Assembly: GCA_025200525.1 (NCBI GenBank)
Contig: CM045761.1
Location: 39,440,190-39,504,189, forward strand
From: Camellia lanceoleosa
Taxonomy: Eukaryota; Streptophyta; Magnoliopsida; Ericales; Theaceae
Length of the DNA: 64,000 nt
Reading direction: 5' to 3'
A model generated the notes under the pieces. That model saw nothing but the letters and a program-made list of their open reading frames with translations, was not told the DNA's origin and searched no databases. The position numbers were made by a program, and so were the translations under genes. This document shows positions 33,987-46,400 of the stretch, in pieces. Within the stretch, counting starts at the first letter, position 1; every line of letters begins with the position of its first letter.

Positions 33987-35955
33987 TTATGGGAAGGAAG
34001 AGGAAGCCTGATCATCCCCGGCGCATGATGTCTGATGTGCTACATAACAGGACATCAGTAGCACCACCATCAGAGGAGGCATCACATCGGCCAGCATCGG
34101 AGGGGCCATTAGTGCCACCACCATCTGAGGGGCCATTACCACCGTATCGACCTCCATCAGTGGCACCACAGCAGCTACCATGTACTCAGCCTCCACGCCT
34201 ACCATCGGTGCGTCCACCATCAGTGGCACCACAGCAGCTATCATCATCAGCTTATGAGCCATCCGCAGGTATATAAATTTGCTTTGATTTGCATGAAAAT
34301 TATTTACACATACATTTATTTATGCTCATTATATATAACTTGTTTATTGTCATTGTATTTTGCAGACCCTTCGACTTCTTCACAGCCCACATCAGGTTTA
34401 TTTGATATGATTTGTATTCACATTATTTAAATTTGTATTTGGTTGTTACCATTGATATTTTTATTATTATTGTATATCGCAGGTCATGTTTGTCCTCCAT
34501 CAACCTCGAGTAGGCGTGGTAGAGGATGTGCCAAGGGCATTAAAGAGTGGGGTCCTGGTAAAAAGCTGGACATACAATTTGATGGAAATTACTGCCCAAT
34601 AGGGATAACGACCAAGTTAACTACTCAACTTGGCATTATTGTCGGAATGGTAACATTGTTCCTCTTACTTTTGTTATTTGGAGCAGTGTGCGATGATATT
34701 ATTGATGCTATCTGGAAGGATGTGAAGGTAAAGTATATTTTTGTCCACAAATTCAATTCCAAATTTGTGTTATACTTAGCCTTAAACTTTGTGTTTTATA
34801 GGACGATTTGAATCTATGTCGAGGAGGTACAAGCCACTCTGCATGAAAAAGCGCAATGACATATGGAAGGATCACAAGAACAAGCTTAAGGCTAAGTATT
34901 TCAAGCCTAGAAGCTCTGATCCTAATCTGAAGGATGATGTTCCTATGAACGTTGTGCCAAGCCAGTGGGAACAACTTGTGGAGTATTGGCGTACTTCCGA
35001 TGCTGAGGTATACAATTACGTTATATTTATGATATGTAAACATACAAATCATATTTACATACTTACATTTGTTGAACTTGTTATAGAAAATTGCAAGTAG
35101 GAACGCTAAAAATCGGCGAGCTCACGGCATAGCTCATACCACAGGGCGTACTACTTTCTCTCAGATACGGCATGAGGTTTACATTTTATTGTTTTATTTT
35201 TGTATATAAATAAACATTGTATATTTGCAAATTATTTGGATTCTAATTTTCATATTTCTAAAAAAAATTTAGATGACCAGTAAGGGAGCGTCTACTGATA
35301 AGATGAATGTTTGGCTTATGACACGTAGAGTAGATGACCCAGAGGTTATCCAGACCTTGGTAGTTTCCAAACACCTGTGATTGTATTTAAAGTTTATTTT
35401 TTGTGTGTCAACCATCTTAATTTGGCGTATTCTTGTGTGTCTTATTCTATGCAGGATGTGTTTCATCCTCAACTCGCTATGCTTCCTGAGGATGGCCAGA
35501 CTTTGGAGGCTAGGAATGCCATTTTCCATGAGTTGATAGGTCATGACACACATGGATATTGTCGCACATACGGGAGAATCGTGCCTCGGAGAGTGGTGTA
35601 TAAAGATGGTGTTGGGCCATCACGGTCAACACTGACCATCGACTATTGATCGATTCGTCTTGAGCTAAGGGATGAGTTGAGGAGGAGATTGACGAGTTCT
35701 CTACGATTGCAGCAGATGAGAGTGAGATGATGGCCCTTGTGTCACGAGGCAGTGTGGATCCCAGCAGACGGGTTCCATATAAACATCACAATTGTTTGAT
35801 AGTTCAATTTTCACTGAAGCTTATGTATGAAATTGAATATGATTAACACATTATGCCTTGACTAACATAGGTTCCTCGATGCATCAGTGGCCACGGGCAT
35901 TTAGGGAATCTGCGAAGACGAGAATCCATATACACCACCACGAAGATCGGTATAA
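33987..35955 (+). pseudogene. CACTA second gene, Ptta/En/Spm-type protein
   Basis: The first exon starts MGRKRKPDHPRR (33990) and continues with a Pro/Ser-rich repeat region (SVAPP(S)..., to 34268). Later exons, separated by AT-rich introns with GT...AG edges, encode the Plant_transposase (Ptta/En/Spm) domain: RGRGCAKGIKEWGPGKK (about 34517), DGNYCPIG, WKDHKNKLKAKYF (34864 onward), PSQWEQLVEYW, RRAHGIAHTTGRTTFSQIRHE (the middle of this is at 35120), then HPQLAMLPEDGQTLEARNAIF and YCRTYGRIV (35466-35580). TNPA-like proteins bind subterminal repeats and help the transposase; that role is inferred. Exon limits are approximate. The last recognisable coding sequence is near 35880-35955, just before the tandem array, and I cannot show that the gene is intact. 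Confidence 0.75.
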
Positions 35956-35988
35956 AATGTATCTTTGCATTCTTTACATTCTAAGTTA

Positions 35989-38069
35989 AGAGACTTGTGG
36001 GAGAAGACGAGACTTGTGGGAGAAAAGCAGGGCTCGAATCGGGTTTCGGTTTGGGAGTTAACGTGGCACACACGACCACCTAGGCACGAGACTTGTGGGA
36101 GAAGACGGGGCTCGAATCGGGATCCGGTTTGGGGGTTAGAGCCGGATTTCACTTTAGGCAAACTACTTCCTTAAGAAACTTGAATTCGGGAGTTAACGCC
36201 AAAATCACCAAACGGCGTCCGTTGAGCACAAAACTTGGCACACCCGACCGCCTAGGCACGAGGGACTTGTAGGAGAAGGCGGGGCTCGAATCGGGTTCCC
36301 GGTTTGGGGGTTAGGGGCGGATTGCACTTTAGGCAAACTACTCCCTTAAGAAACTTGAATTCGGGGAGTTAACGCGCCAAAATCAACAAATGGCGGGGGT
36401 TTGGCACGAAACTTGGCACACGACCGCCTAGGCACGAGACTTGTGGGAGAAGACGGGCTCGAATCGGGTTCGGTTTCGGAGTTAGAGCCGGATTTCACTT
36501 TAGGCAAACTAGTTCTTTAAGAAACTTGACTTCGGGGTGTTGACGCCCCAAAATACCAAAGGCAGTCAGTTTGGCGCAAAACTTGGCACCCAGGACTGCC
36601 TAGGCACGAGAGACTTGTGGGAGAAGACGGGGCTCGAATCGGGTTCCCGGTTTGGGAGTTAGTGTCGGATTTCACTTTTGGCAAACTACTTCCTTAAGAA
36701 ACTTGAATTCGAAGCGTTAACGCCCCAAAATCACCAAAGCGCGTCGGTTTAGCACGAAACTTGGCACACACGACCTCCTAGGCACGAGAGACTTGTGGGA
36801 GAAGACGGGGCTCGATTAGGCTTTCCGGTTTGGGAGTTAGAGCCGACTTTTTCTTTAGGCAAACTACTTCCTTAGAAACTTGAATTCGGGGAGTTAACGC
36901 GCCAAAATCACCAAACGGCGTCGGTTTAGCGAAACTTAGCACACCGACCGCCTAGGCACGAAGACTTGTGGGAGAAGACGGGGCTCGAATCGGGTTCCGG
37001 TTTGGGAGTTAGAGCGGATTTCACTTTAGGCAAACTACTTCCTTAAGAAACTTGAATTGGGGAGTTAACGCGCCAAAATCACCAAGCAGCGTCGGTTTAG
37101 CGAAACTTGGCACACACGACCGCCTAGGCACGAAGACTTGTGGGAGAAGCGGGGCTCGAATCGGGTTCGGTTTGGGAGTTAGAGCCGGATTTCACTTTAG
37201 GCAAACTACTTCCTTAAGAAACTTGAATTGGGGAGTTAACGCGCCAAAATCACCAGATGGGGGCGGATTGGCACGGAACTTGGCACAAACAACCGCCTAG
37301 GCACGAGAGACTTGTGGGGAGAAGACGGGCTCGAATCGGGTTCGGTTTGAGTTAGAGCCATATTTCGGTTTAGGCAAACTAGTTCTTTAAAAAAAATAGA
37401 ATTCGAGATGTTGACGTCCCAAAATCACCAAATGGCATCGAATTAGCATGAAACTTGACACACACAACCGCCTAGGCACGAGAGACTTGTGGGAGAAGAC
37501 GGCACTCGAATCGGGTTCATGGTTTGGGAGTTAGAGCCGAATTTCACTCTAGGCCAACTAGTTCTTTAAAAAACTTAGAATTCAAGGTGTTAACGCTCCA
37601 AAATACCAAACGGTGTTGGATTAGCACAAAATTTGGCACACACGACTGCATAGGCACGAGAGACTTATGGGAGAAAACGGGACTTGAATCGGGTTTTCAG
37701 TTTAAGAGTTAGAGCCGGATTTCACTCTAAGCAAACTACTTCCTTAAGAAACTTGAATTTGAGGAGTTAACGCCCCAAAATCACCAAACGGCGTCGGTTT
37801 AGGACGGAACTTGGCACACACGACCGTCTAGGCACGAGACTTGTGGGAGAAGACGGGCTCGAATCGGGTTCGGTTTGGGAGTTAGAGCCGGATTTCACTT
37901 TAGGCAAACTACTTTTTAAGAAACTTTAATTCGGCGTTAACGCCCCAAAATCCTGCTTGGCGTCGGTTTAGCACGAAACTTGGCACACCGACCGCCTAGG
38001 TATGAGAGACTTGTGGGAGAAGGCGGGGCTCGAATCGGATTTCGGTTTGGGAGTTAGAGCCGGATTTTT
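35989..38069. repeat. Tandem array, about 12 units of 175 bp, inside the CACTA element
   Basis: Units begin GAGACTTGTGGGAGAAGAC, continue with GGGCTCGAATCGGGTT and GGGAGTTAGAGCCGGATTTC, and close with TTGGCACACACGACCGCCTA. Starts near 36089, 36263, 36438, 36608, 36788, 36960, 37133, 37307, 37485, 37662, 37836 and 38006 give a period near 175 bp, with a partial duplicated start at 35989. It lies between the second CACTA gene and the right subterminal repeats. A GT (about 35951) and a TTTTTTCAG (about 38188-38196) flank it, so it may lie in a final intron. Short open frames inside are not genes. Confidence 0.9.
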
Positions 38070-38559
38070 GTCGATCAAAATTATTTACTAAACAATCTTT
38101 CTAATTATATATTAGTCAATTTTTTTTATATTTTTCTATAATTAAAATATTAACACCATTATATGGTTTTTAATTATGTTTATCTTGTTTTTTCAGATAT
38201 TTCTGAGTAGCGCTTGGCTATACGGAATGCAGGCGTATCAAGATTATGACAAATTTTTTTTTTGTAACCCACGAACGAATGAAGACGAAAACTTTTAGTT
38301 TTGATTTTGATTTATGTTATTTAAATTTGTGAGCAACATTATGTATGTATTATGGGATGTTATGTAGTGGCGTAATTTTTATTGTTATGAATTTTTATTT
38401 ATGTATTGTTATGAATGGAACAATATTATTAATTTTCATTATTTGTCAACTTTTGTTTATGTATGTATTTATATTATTCTGTAATTTTTGGATTTTTTTA
38501 TAGTTATTTTTTATTTAATACAGGTTATTTTAATTTTTTTAATAATTTTTCAGCAGGGT

Positions 38560-39010
38560 TTTTTTTTTGAGACGGGATAAGAACCCGTCGCAAAAACCAA
38601 ATATAGGCTTTTGCGACGGCAACAAATATAGTCGCAAAAGCTGTGCCTATTGAATGTAGAAGACACCTTTAGCGACGGTAACCTTTGCTGTCGCCAATAC
38701 TTATATGATCTCAGAGTTTTAGCGACGGGGTGGTTGCCGTCTCAAAAGCTCACTTTTAGCGACGGTAAATACGTACCGTCGCGAAAACTGATTTTTTTGC
38801 CATTATTGGCGACGGGAAAAATACCGTCGCAAAAAATAGACCTTACCGTCGCAGAAACTAATGGCGACGGTACGTACCGTCGCTAAAGCTCTTTTGCAAC
38901 CCCCTTTGTCGCGACCCCTCATTACCGTCGCAAAAGGGCATCTTACCGTCGCAAAAAGCATTAGCGACGGGGTCCGGGAACATTTGCGACGGCTCGTTAC
39001 CGTCGCAAAA
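38560..39010. repeat. Right subterminal repeats of the CACTA element
   Basis: At least a dozen GCGACGG / CCGTCGC motifs in both orientations, mirrored at 28420-28720. Frames across this stretch are not coding. Confidence 0.85.
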
Positions 39011-40328
39011 AACGCCTTTTTTTGTAGTGTTTAGTTTGTTTGGCATTGATTATCCGAATAAAATTTGAACACAGAAAAAGAAGAGTGCAAAAAAAGTTGT
39101 TGGGGGTGAGGAAGAGTTGTTAGAAAGGGGGCTAGAGTGGCAACAAGAGTTGGGGAAGAGCATCCGGATGTAGTGGTGGCGGGGAAGAAGAAGCAAAAGA
39201 ATTGACGAGAGATGGAAATGGCTAACCAAAGCCTTGTTGGTGCTGGAAAGAGGACGGTTAGGACTAGGGTCATGGTTTTGTTATTTTGGTAATTTGCTTC
39301 AGAGGTAAAATTATATTAAAATAAAAATAAATAAAAATTGGGGTACTCATTAAAAATTTTGAGGTATATTTAAAATATTTCAGCCTTGGTTGGTTTGTCA
39401 CTGTTGAGAGATAATTTTTGAGGAAAAATTTCAAAAATTTGTTTGGTTGAAAATTTTAGGAAAAAAAATTCAAAATTATTTTTCTTTTTGTTATCCATCA
39501 ATCAATTACTTTTTCTCTCTCCTCCCTCATTCTCTCACATCTTACACATCAATTAATCATTTTTTCTCTCACATTCATCTATTTAACTACCCAAAAAAAA
39601 AAAAAAAAGATTATCCTGAACTCTAAAACTCAAACTGTTTTCAAAATATATAACCAAACAAATTTTCAAATTTTATAAACTTTTTGAAAAATTTATTTTT
39701 CAAAATTGTTTCACAAATACAAACCAAACAAAGCTTCCATTGTTTCTAAGAATTTGATAATACATTTTGGCCTTATTTGAAAAGTTGACTATTTTGGTTG
39801 GCTATTTGCTTTTTTGATTATTTTAACCTAGCAAAAAAAATTGTGTTTGGGAAGTTAGTTAGCTTTTTTTATAATTGATTTGATGATTGTAAAAAAATAA
39901 AAATAAAATGATTATGAGTTGAATGTGATATTTTATTTTGTTAGCTATTTGAACCTATTTTTTCTTTTAGTAGACTATTTTAATTCAATCATCTTCCCAA
40001 ACAGTATTTGTTATATTTATAGACAATTTTATCCTTTTATGTTTATGAACTATTTGGCATGGACTATATAAGTGTCCTTATTTATATAAGTATATTTATT
40101 TTGGTTATATCATCTTTTTATTTTTTTATATATATATTTTTTATAAAAATTTAAAAGATATATATATATATATAGATAATTTTAAATATCTCTTAATTTT
40201 AATTTGTTAAATGAGAATTTTTGAATGAATAAAAAGAAATAGACGGTGGGCGGTCGGTCGCCTCCATCAACATAAGTCAGGCCATCGTCTCTTTTACTAT
40301 TGGTCGCTTGAATATTCTAACATTGACA

Positions 40329-40583
40329 TTGTGCTTGTTTGGCAGAGTTTAATTACAGTTTATTTTAATTTTCAACTTAATTTAAACTATTTTGATATGT
40401 TTGGTTTAGCTTATAGCTTATAACTTATAAGTTTTTGGAAATCAGAAATTAACTTATTCTTTGAGTGGGGTAGAAGATGTTTTAAGAATAAGCTGGAAAT
40501 CAGCTTAAGCTGAAAGTTATAAGCTATAAGCTGTTTAGGCATAAGTTATAAGCACTTTCCCACAGCTCTACCAAACAGGACCA
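40329..40583. mobile_element. MITE candidate
   Basis: The left end TGCTTGTTTGGCAGAG and the complement of the right end, TGGTCCTGTTTGGTAGAG, are imperfect inverted repeats around an internally self-complementary 250 bp (AAGCTATAAGC-type runs). A CATTG repeat is present on both sides but overlaps the ends, so I cannot fix the duplication or the family. Confidence 0.5.
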
Positions 40584-41289
40584 TTGTTCAAGAGGTGATT
40601 CATTGGTGTTTTGAAAAATTGGTAAAAAGTACATTTTTATTTTTTTTAGTCAAAAAAAGTTAGTTTTTGACTTTTTTTAGTCAAAAAAGTTAATTTTTTG
40701 GATAGTGACTTGGATAAAAAAAACTAACTTTTTTAGTTAAAAAAACTAAAAGCTAGCTTTTTGCTAGCTTGCCAATTTATTTCTCAATTATTAGATGACT
40801 TGTGCCACGTATTTTAGTAAAAAATTTTAAAAAATTATTATATTATTATTTTTTATTTTTTTTATATATATATATATTTTTTTTATAAAAAGTCAAAAAA
40901 ATTATTAAAATAATTTTTTTCTCAAATGAGGCCTTAAACTATCACTTAAGATCTACATAAAAAAAAAAAAAAAAAATTTCCAAACTTTACATAACATTTT
41001 TCAAATAAGACTCGTTTTATTCTCTTTATTTCAAAATATTAGTGTCTTATTTCATTTTTTTATTATCTCAAAATATTAATTCTTTTTAAAAAATAAAGAA
41101 CTAAAATAATATAAATTTTTAATTTTGTTCTTTTTTTTTTAAATTTATTAACATCTTTTTGAAGTGTACTAATTGTATTATCAAAAATTAATTTTAAAAA
41201 GTTAATATTCTTAAAATATAATAATTATATTATAAAAAAATGAATTCCTGAAAAAAAAAAAATATTTTAAGACAGTAATAATTGTTTGA

Positions 41290-41790
41290 GACGTTCAAAA
41301 ACCTTGAACAGTAACAAAAATGTTTGAGTGCTCGAAATGTGTGGCTCGAATCTGGCTCGAAATCGATTTTTTTTTTTCCATTCTTTTTCTTCCTTCTTCA
41401 TTCTAGGAGGCGAAACAGAGGCGAGAGTCGTCATGTGGCGAGTCGTCGTCGTCACTGGTAGCAGGTCGTCGTCCTGAAGCGAGTTGTCGTTGTCGTCATT
41501 GGCGGCGAGTTGTAAATCCTGGTCGTCGTAAAGCGGCAGTCGTCGTCGCAGTGCAGTCGCCATGCCTTTGCCTCGCCTCCGCCCCCTCCTCCTCCATTTT
41601 TTAGGCCCCCTCCAGTCCTTCCTCCCCTCCCCTCCCCTCCCCTCCTCCTCCTTCTTTTCTTCGTCTTCTTTCTTCTGCTGAAAAAACGATACCGTTTAAA
41701 ATTCGAGCCAACTTCGAGCCTGAGTAATTCGAGCTACCAATCGCGGTTGGAACTGCAATGGAAGAGAGAATGTGTGTGGAGGACACGTCA
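41290..41790. other. GC-richer island, unidentified
   Basis: It stands out from the AT-rich surroundings. GCTCGAA / TTCGAGC words occur at both ends (about 41330-41370 and 41695-41735), around runs of GTCGTC and of CCCCTCC. Open frames on the minus strand are made of repeated Asp/Asn/Thr codons or Glu/Gly/Arg codons. I recognise no protein. Confidence 0.3.
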
Positions 41791-41895
41791 ATTTGATTTT
41801 TCAGAGGAAGTCGACAATATCACATCAACCATGGAAAACACTTCTATAGATGAAGGTATTGGTTAGTTTTGAGGTATTGGTATGTGATATTTTAA

Positions 41896-42146
41896 GGATA
41901 AATTATATATATCTCTCTTGAGATTTAGTTAAATTATCGATATTTTTTGAGATTTAAGAAATTATAGATATTCTCCTGAGGTTTGTATTTTTATAATAAA
42001 TTGTCTTAGGAGGTTTATATTTTCATAACAATTTGTCCCATAATTTGTTATGCAAATAGTACCTGCAGAGGGTATCTGTAATTTCTCAAATCTTAAGGAG
42101 GTATCTGTAATTTTGCTAAACCTTGAGGGGTATATGTAATTTGCCC
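41896..42146. mobile_element. MITE, Mutator-type candidate
   Basis: Inverted ends GGATAAATTATATATATCTC...TTGAGATTTAGT and ACTAAACCTTGAGG...ATGTAATTTGCCC (imperfect) are flanked by a perfect 9-bp duplication ATATTTTAA (41887-41895 and 42147-42155). Non-coding. The end sequence resembles the MITEs at 8573, 9890 and 21435. Confidence 0.8.
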
Positions 42147-42155
42147 ATATTTTAA

Positions 42156-45100
42156 TGATGTTGTTAAGATGAGATTTATAAATTTATATTAAATAATTAT
42201 GAAATATAAAAAAGATATGATAAAATATAATTGTTAAGAAGCATGATTATGCAGTACCTTAAATCAACCAATAAGAGTTTGTTTGGAAGTAGGTAGATTT
42301 TTTAATTTTTTGATTATTTTAATTTAGGGTTAAAAAGTCTCATTTGGAATAGATTTTTTTAGTTTTTTTGACTTTTTATATGAGAAAAAATATAATAATT
42401 ATAAATTAGATGTGACATTTTATCATATTATAAAAAATTTATTTTATCTTTTTATGACTAAAATAATTCAAAACCCAATCCAACTCAACTCAAGTCAAAT
42501 TGCCAAACAAAGGCTATTTTTTGCACGATGAGGTGTGCCATGTTTTTCTTTGTTTCAACAAATGTTCTGTACAAAACAATTTCCACTATCCAGTCAAAAC
42601 TTATTTAAACGTGTGAGTATTTCCACCAAAACTTTCATAATTGTGTTAAATTTGGTTTGGGATGTTATAAAAAAATATATTTTTTGACTTATTGGTTTAT
42701 ATGGATTGGGTTTGATGTGATGTGTTAGAGAGGTGATGTGATTTAAATAAGATGATATGACTTAAATAGGATACTGACTTTTTGTATTATTTAGGTTATG
42801 CCAAACTTTTAAAAAGTTTAAGTTGAAATTAACTTATGTAAATTTTACATATTTAAAAGAAATATTTACCATTGAAAATTTATTATTTTAACATTTTTAC
42901 CTTTTTCCTAAAAAAAATATATTATAGATTTTTATTATTAAAATAATAAAAATAAAAAACTCAACTTGTTTTCAATCATATTTATTACTATTCTTATTTT
43001 CCAAGATGACCAATTGCTGAACCAATTATGCTTGTTTCCACAAAAAAGGAAAAGAAAAAAAAGGGCTCACTGATAGTGATAGATGTTTAGCTCAAAAAAA
43101 TCAGCAGACCACCCATTCAGTCAATAATTCAGTAAAGGAAATTGACTCAACTTGTTTTCAATCATATTTTGTGCTGAACCAATTATGCTTATTTCCACAA
43201 AAAAGAAAAAGAAAAAAAGGGCTCACTGATAGTGATAAATGTTTAGCTCAAAAAAATCAGCAGACCACCCATTCAGTCAAGGAAATTGAATGAATCATTA
43301 CATAATCAAATGAGATTCCATTGTAGATTTTTTGCCATAATACTATTGTGATCTTATTCTAATTTTTTTTTGCAAAATTTCAGCCTGTAAAGTTGTAATA
43401 ATTCCCTAATTGATTGTAAATCATTGACTATATATATATATATATAAACTAAAGAATCACCAAAGGAGTGGGGTGAATTCTCTTTCATAAATACTCTTTT
43501 CTACTGTTTTTTTTTTTTTCACTCTCAACCCATAATACTTGTTTGTGTGTGATTGGAATGTGCTCAATCTATTGTTGATTTTATCTTATTGCTTTCATGT
43601 TGCTTAAATGTTTAATTTCAAAATATTTTGGATTTTATCTTTTTGGGTTTTTCTGGGTTCAATTTGAATTCTTTTTCATGCATTTGTATTTAATTTTATG
43701 ATTTGTAGCTAGAAATTTAAGGAAAAGTAAAGAGGAGAAGAAAAATGTTTCAAGTTTTATGCTTTGTTTAGTTGTTGATTCTTAAAAATGAAAATTTTGT
43801 TTTGGAAATCAAAATTTCTTTGTGTTAGAATATATTATGTATATATATTCATTATGTAATATAAGTAGAAACGTTGTAGGATTTTTGTAATTCAAAGTCT
43901 CAAAGCTTTTTTTTTTTTTTTTATCAATTTGTTGAATTTAAAAAATATAAAAATACATATGTCAAGAAATTATTGGTCATTGGTTATTTGATCACTATGG
44001 TAATATATTTACATTTAAACTTAACTCCTTTAAAATATTTTTTTATGGAAATCAAGTAAAAAAAATTTTATATTTCGAAATAAAAAAATTCATGTCATTA
44101 TTAATTTATTGATCAATAAGGTAATATATTCTCTAAAATCATGATACTTTTAAAAAAATATTTTTTTTTAAATTTATAATATGAAAATACACATGTTATA
44201 AAATAATAAAATTAATAAATAATAGATTTTATTAATCATGATATTCTTTTTAAAATTTATTTACATGTCTACTATCTATTTAACGTTATGGGCTTTTTAA
44301 TTATATTAATAGTTCTTCTTTATTTGTTATTTTTTTCATTTAATCGAAAATTTTTGTTAATTAATATGGTAAGTTTTTAAATTTTTCTTGATTATGATCC
44401 TGAATCTTTAATGAGCAGTAATCTGACTTTAATTTCTATAATAGAAAACATACATATTTAGATATTATCACTTTATTTTCTATTGACAAATTAAACTATA
44501 TTTATTGTTAATAGTGAGTGATAATTTTTCCAAATCTATTATTATCTGTACATTAACACAAAATAATTTTCTATCTAAAATGTTTTAAGAGCTTCAAAAT
44601 ATTAATTTAAATTTATAAACATTAATAAATACATGTCTCATAAAATTATTAACTCATCCAAACCTATCTAATTTAAAGTTTAAAAAATAATTAGATGAAA
44701 AGTTCATATTTAAGCCAAATCTAATTTCAACAATAACTAATAAGATTTGAAGTTCAAATTTAAAGTTTAAAAAAAATATGAAAAAAAAAAGATTATTTTT
44801 TCATATAAATATTCTATAAAATTTTCGTAAGAAACACATTTGTGAAAGAATCTATGCATAGTAACATATATCTCTTCTTGCTTAAGATTTAGTTATTTAA
44901 ATTTGCAATCTTCAAAACGAATGTTCAAAATAAAATGTTAATAATTTTTTCTGATCACATTTGACATAGCGCTTTACATTTTATGTGGAGCCTATCAAAT
45001 AATGTAATTAATGTCATGTAAGATGTCACATATGATAATTAACATAACTCAATTTAAAAATCTATTAAAGATACATGATTTAGCCTTGGTTTGGTTTTCA

Positions 45101-45730
45101 TTAGAGGCTAAATAATCACAAAAGACAAAAAAAAAAAAAAAGCTACAAAATCACAAAAAGATAAAAAAGCTACAAAAGTACCAAACTAATCCATATACAA
45201 ACAAAAAGTCAAAAAAGCATAATTCTATATTAAGGACAATTTTGTCATTCTAAAGCCAAAAAGTCAAAAAAATCAAAAAGCTAACTAAAAAAGCCAAAAT
45301 CAAACGACACCAAAAGTGAGTTATGCATAACTGTGAGTAAAAATATACGTACTTAGGCTTGTTTTGAAAAATAAGATTAATTTTTTTTATTGCTTTTTAA
45401 AATAATATAAAAAATAAAAAAGTAATACGATTCAAATAAATTAATAAATTAATATATTGACTTTTTCATGTTCCTAAAAAAGCCTTAATTTATTACGTAG
45501 CATTCTAACCCACACTGGTGTGAGAGTGTGTAAATAAGATATTTTCATCCCCAAATTTCAACTGTGGATCAAATGAGATGTCCAATTCGATTAAAAAATT
45601 ATAAAGACTGACAAAACTTTTTATTAATGGGCTAGGTATTGACTAATAAAATGTTCTAAGATAGTTCATGGTCAGAAGGATCTAAGCCAAATATGTTTGG
45701 CTATGTAGGTTAGCTAAATTCATCTATAAA
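42156..45730. other. AT-rich intergenic desert
   Basis: No gene supported. It contains a tandem duplication at 42960-43290, a TA microsatellite at 43430-43447 and a foldback MITE-like unit at 45082-45313 (GGTTTGGTTTT / AAAATCAAACGACACC). The remainder is A/T runs without recognisable structure. Confidence 0.5.
42960..43290. repeat. Tandem duplication, 185 and 145 bp
   Basis: Two copies run from CTCAACTTGTTTTCAATCAT through GGGCTCACTGATAGTGATA to TTCAGTCAA...GGAAATTGA. The second lacks about 40 bp near its start and a few bases near its end. Non-coding. Confidence 0.9.
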
Positions 45731-45859
45731 TATAAGTGAACTTAAGGATTTAACAAAATGGTGGCGAGAAGGCAATGGTTATTGAAAGAAAAGTTAAAAT
45801 GTTTAGTAAGAGAAAGTGATGATACTATAAATTTGGAGGATGTATGGGCCAGATTGATC

Positions 45860-46400
45860 CACACTTTAAATAGGTCTGTTGGGCTTATAGTTCGCAGAAC
45901 ACATCTGCAAAAACGGTCCAATGAGGGAAAGTCCCTCGGCGGACACTCTAACGATCAAGTTAGTTCAAGGTAAGGAAGTTTTTCTAAAGAAATAATGTAC
46001 GAGGGGCGTGAGAAAAAACTTAACTCATGTCGTTCTTTTGAAACATCTTATCTTTTTCATTCATTATTTCTTTATCCCTTCCCTAGTTGTTTCGTCGGCC
46101 GTAAGTCTAAGGTTTAGCTAACCTCGTTCATGGTGAGCCTGTTTTCTCCGACGTGAAAGAGTTGCAGCATTTAATGCTACCAAGGTCTCATCAATGGTTG
46201 ATGTATGGGTGCAATAACTTTGTAGATCTTTATCTGCTTACGTGACTGGTTCCCTGTTTGACAAGTGTTTAAATGTCATTGGTTCTTAGTTCAACATTGG
46301 GTTCTCAAGAGTGCTGGACTTTAGTACTTGAATCGTGAATTGAACTCTAAGTCGTGAACCAAAACTTTTTGTGAGCCAACCGATCTGAGAAAGGGTTGAA
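45860..46400 (+). mobile_element. Retroelement fragment related to 55590-56060
   Basis: Order and wording match the 55.6-kb region: CAAGTTAG; CATTATTTC or CATCATTTC; a TTGGCCG or TCGGCCG block; CGTGAA(A/G)G; TTTATCTGCT; and TGTTTAAATGTCATTGG followed by TTGGG(T/C)T. The two copies have diverged with many substitutions and indels. No coding sequence is recognisable. The upstream open frame at 45758 (71 residues) overlaps the fragment and is not convincing as a gene. It is probably an LTR piece of the family at 55.5-59.0 kb. Confidence 0.6.

Larger units (their letters stand above)
28396..39029 (+). mobile_element. Complete CACTA (En/Spm-type) transposon, 10.6 kb
   Basis: The left end CACTACAAGAAAAG (28396) and the right end, read inward as CACTACAAAAAAAGGCG (39029), are the terminal inverted repeats. 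The 3-bp duplication TTT flanks it (28393-28395 and 39030-39032), the size expected for CACTA. Subterminal regions (28420-28720 and 38560-39010) carry many GCGACGGTA / TACCGTCGC repeats in both orientations. Inside are a TNP2-type transposase gene (30340-33720) and a second Ptta/En/Spm-type gene (33987 to about 35955), both on the plus strand. A tandem array fills 35989-38069. Ends and duplication are intact, so it could be mobilised by another element, but its own transposase is interrupted. Confidence 0.93.
39033..41886. other. AT-rich intergenic sequence with foldback repeats
   Basis: No supported gene. It holds a MITE candidate at 40329-40583, foldback sequence at 39385-39740 (ends GGTTGGTTTGT / ACAAACCAAAC), poly-A/T rich foldback at 40610-40800, and a more GC-rich GTCGTC-rich island at 41290-41790. 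Confidence 0.5.

Noticed and set aside
36000..37712. Short frames encoding LGTHDRLGT-like repeats
   Set aside because: They are translations of the 175-bp tandem array.
41267..41563. 98-residue minus-strand frame
   Set aside because: Asp/Asn/Thr runs from GTCGTC-type repeats; no recognisable domain, no leader or splice evidence.
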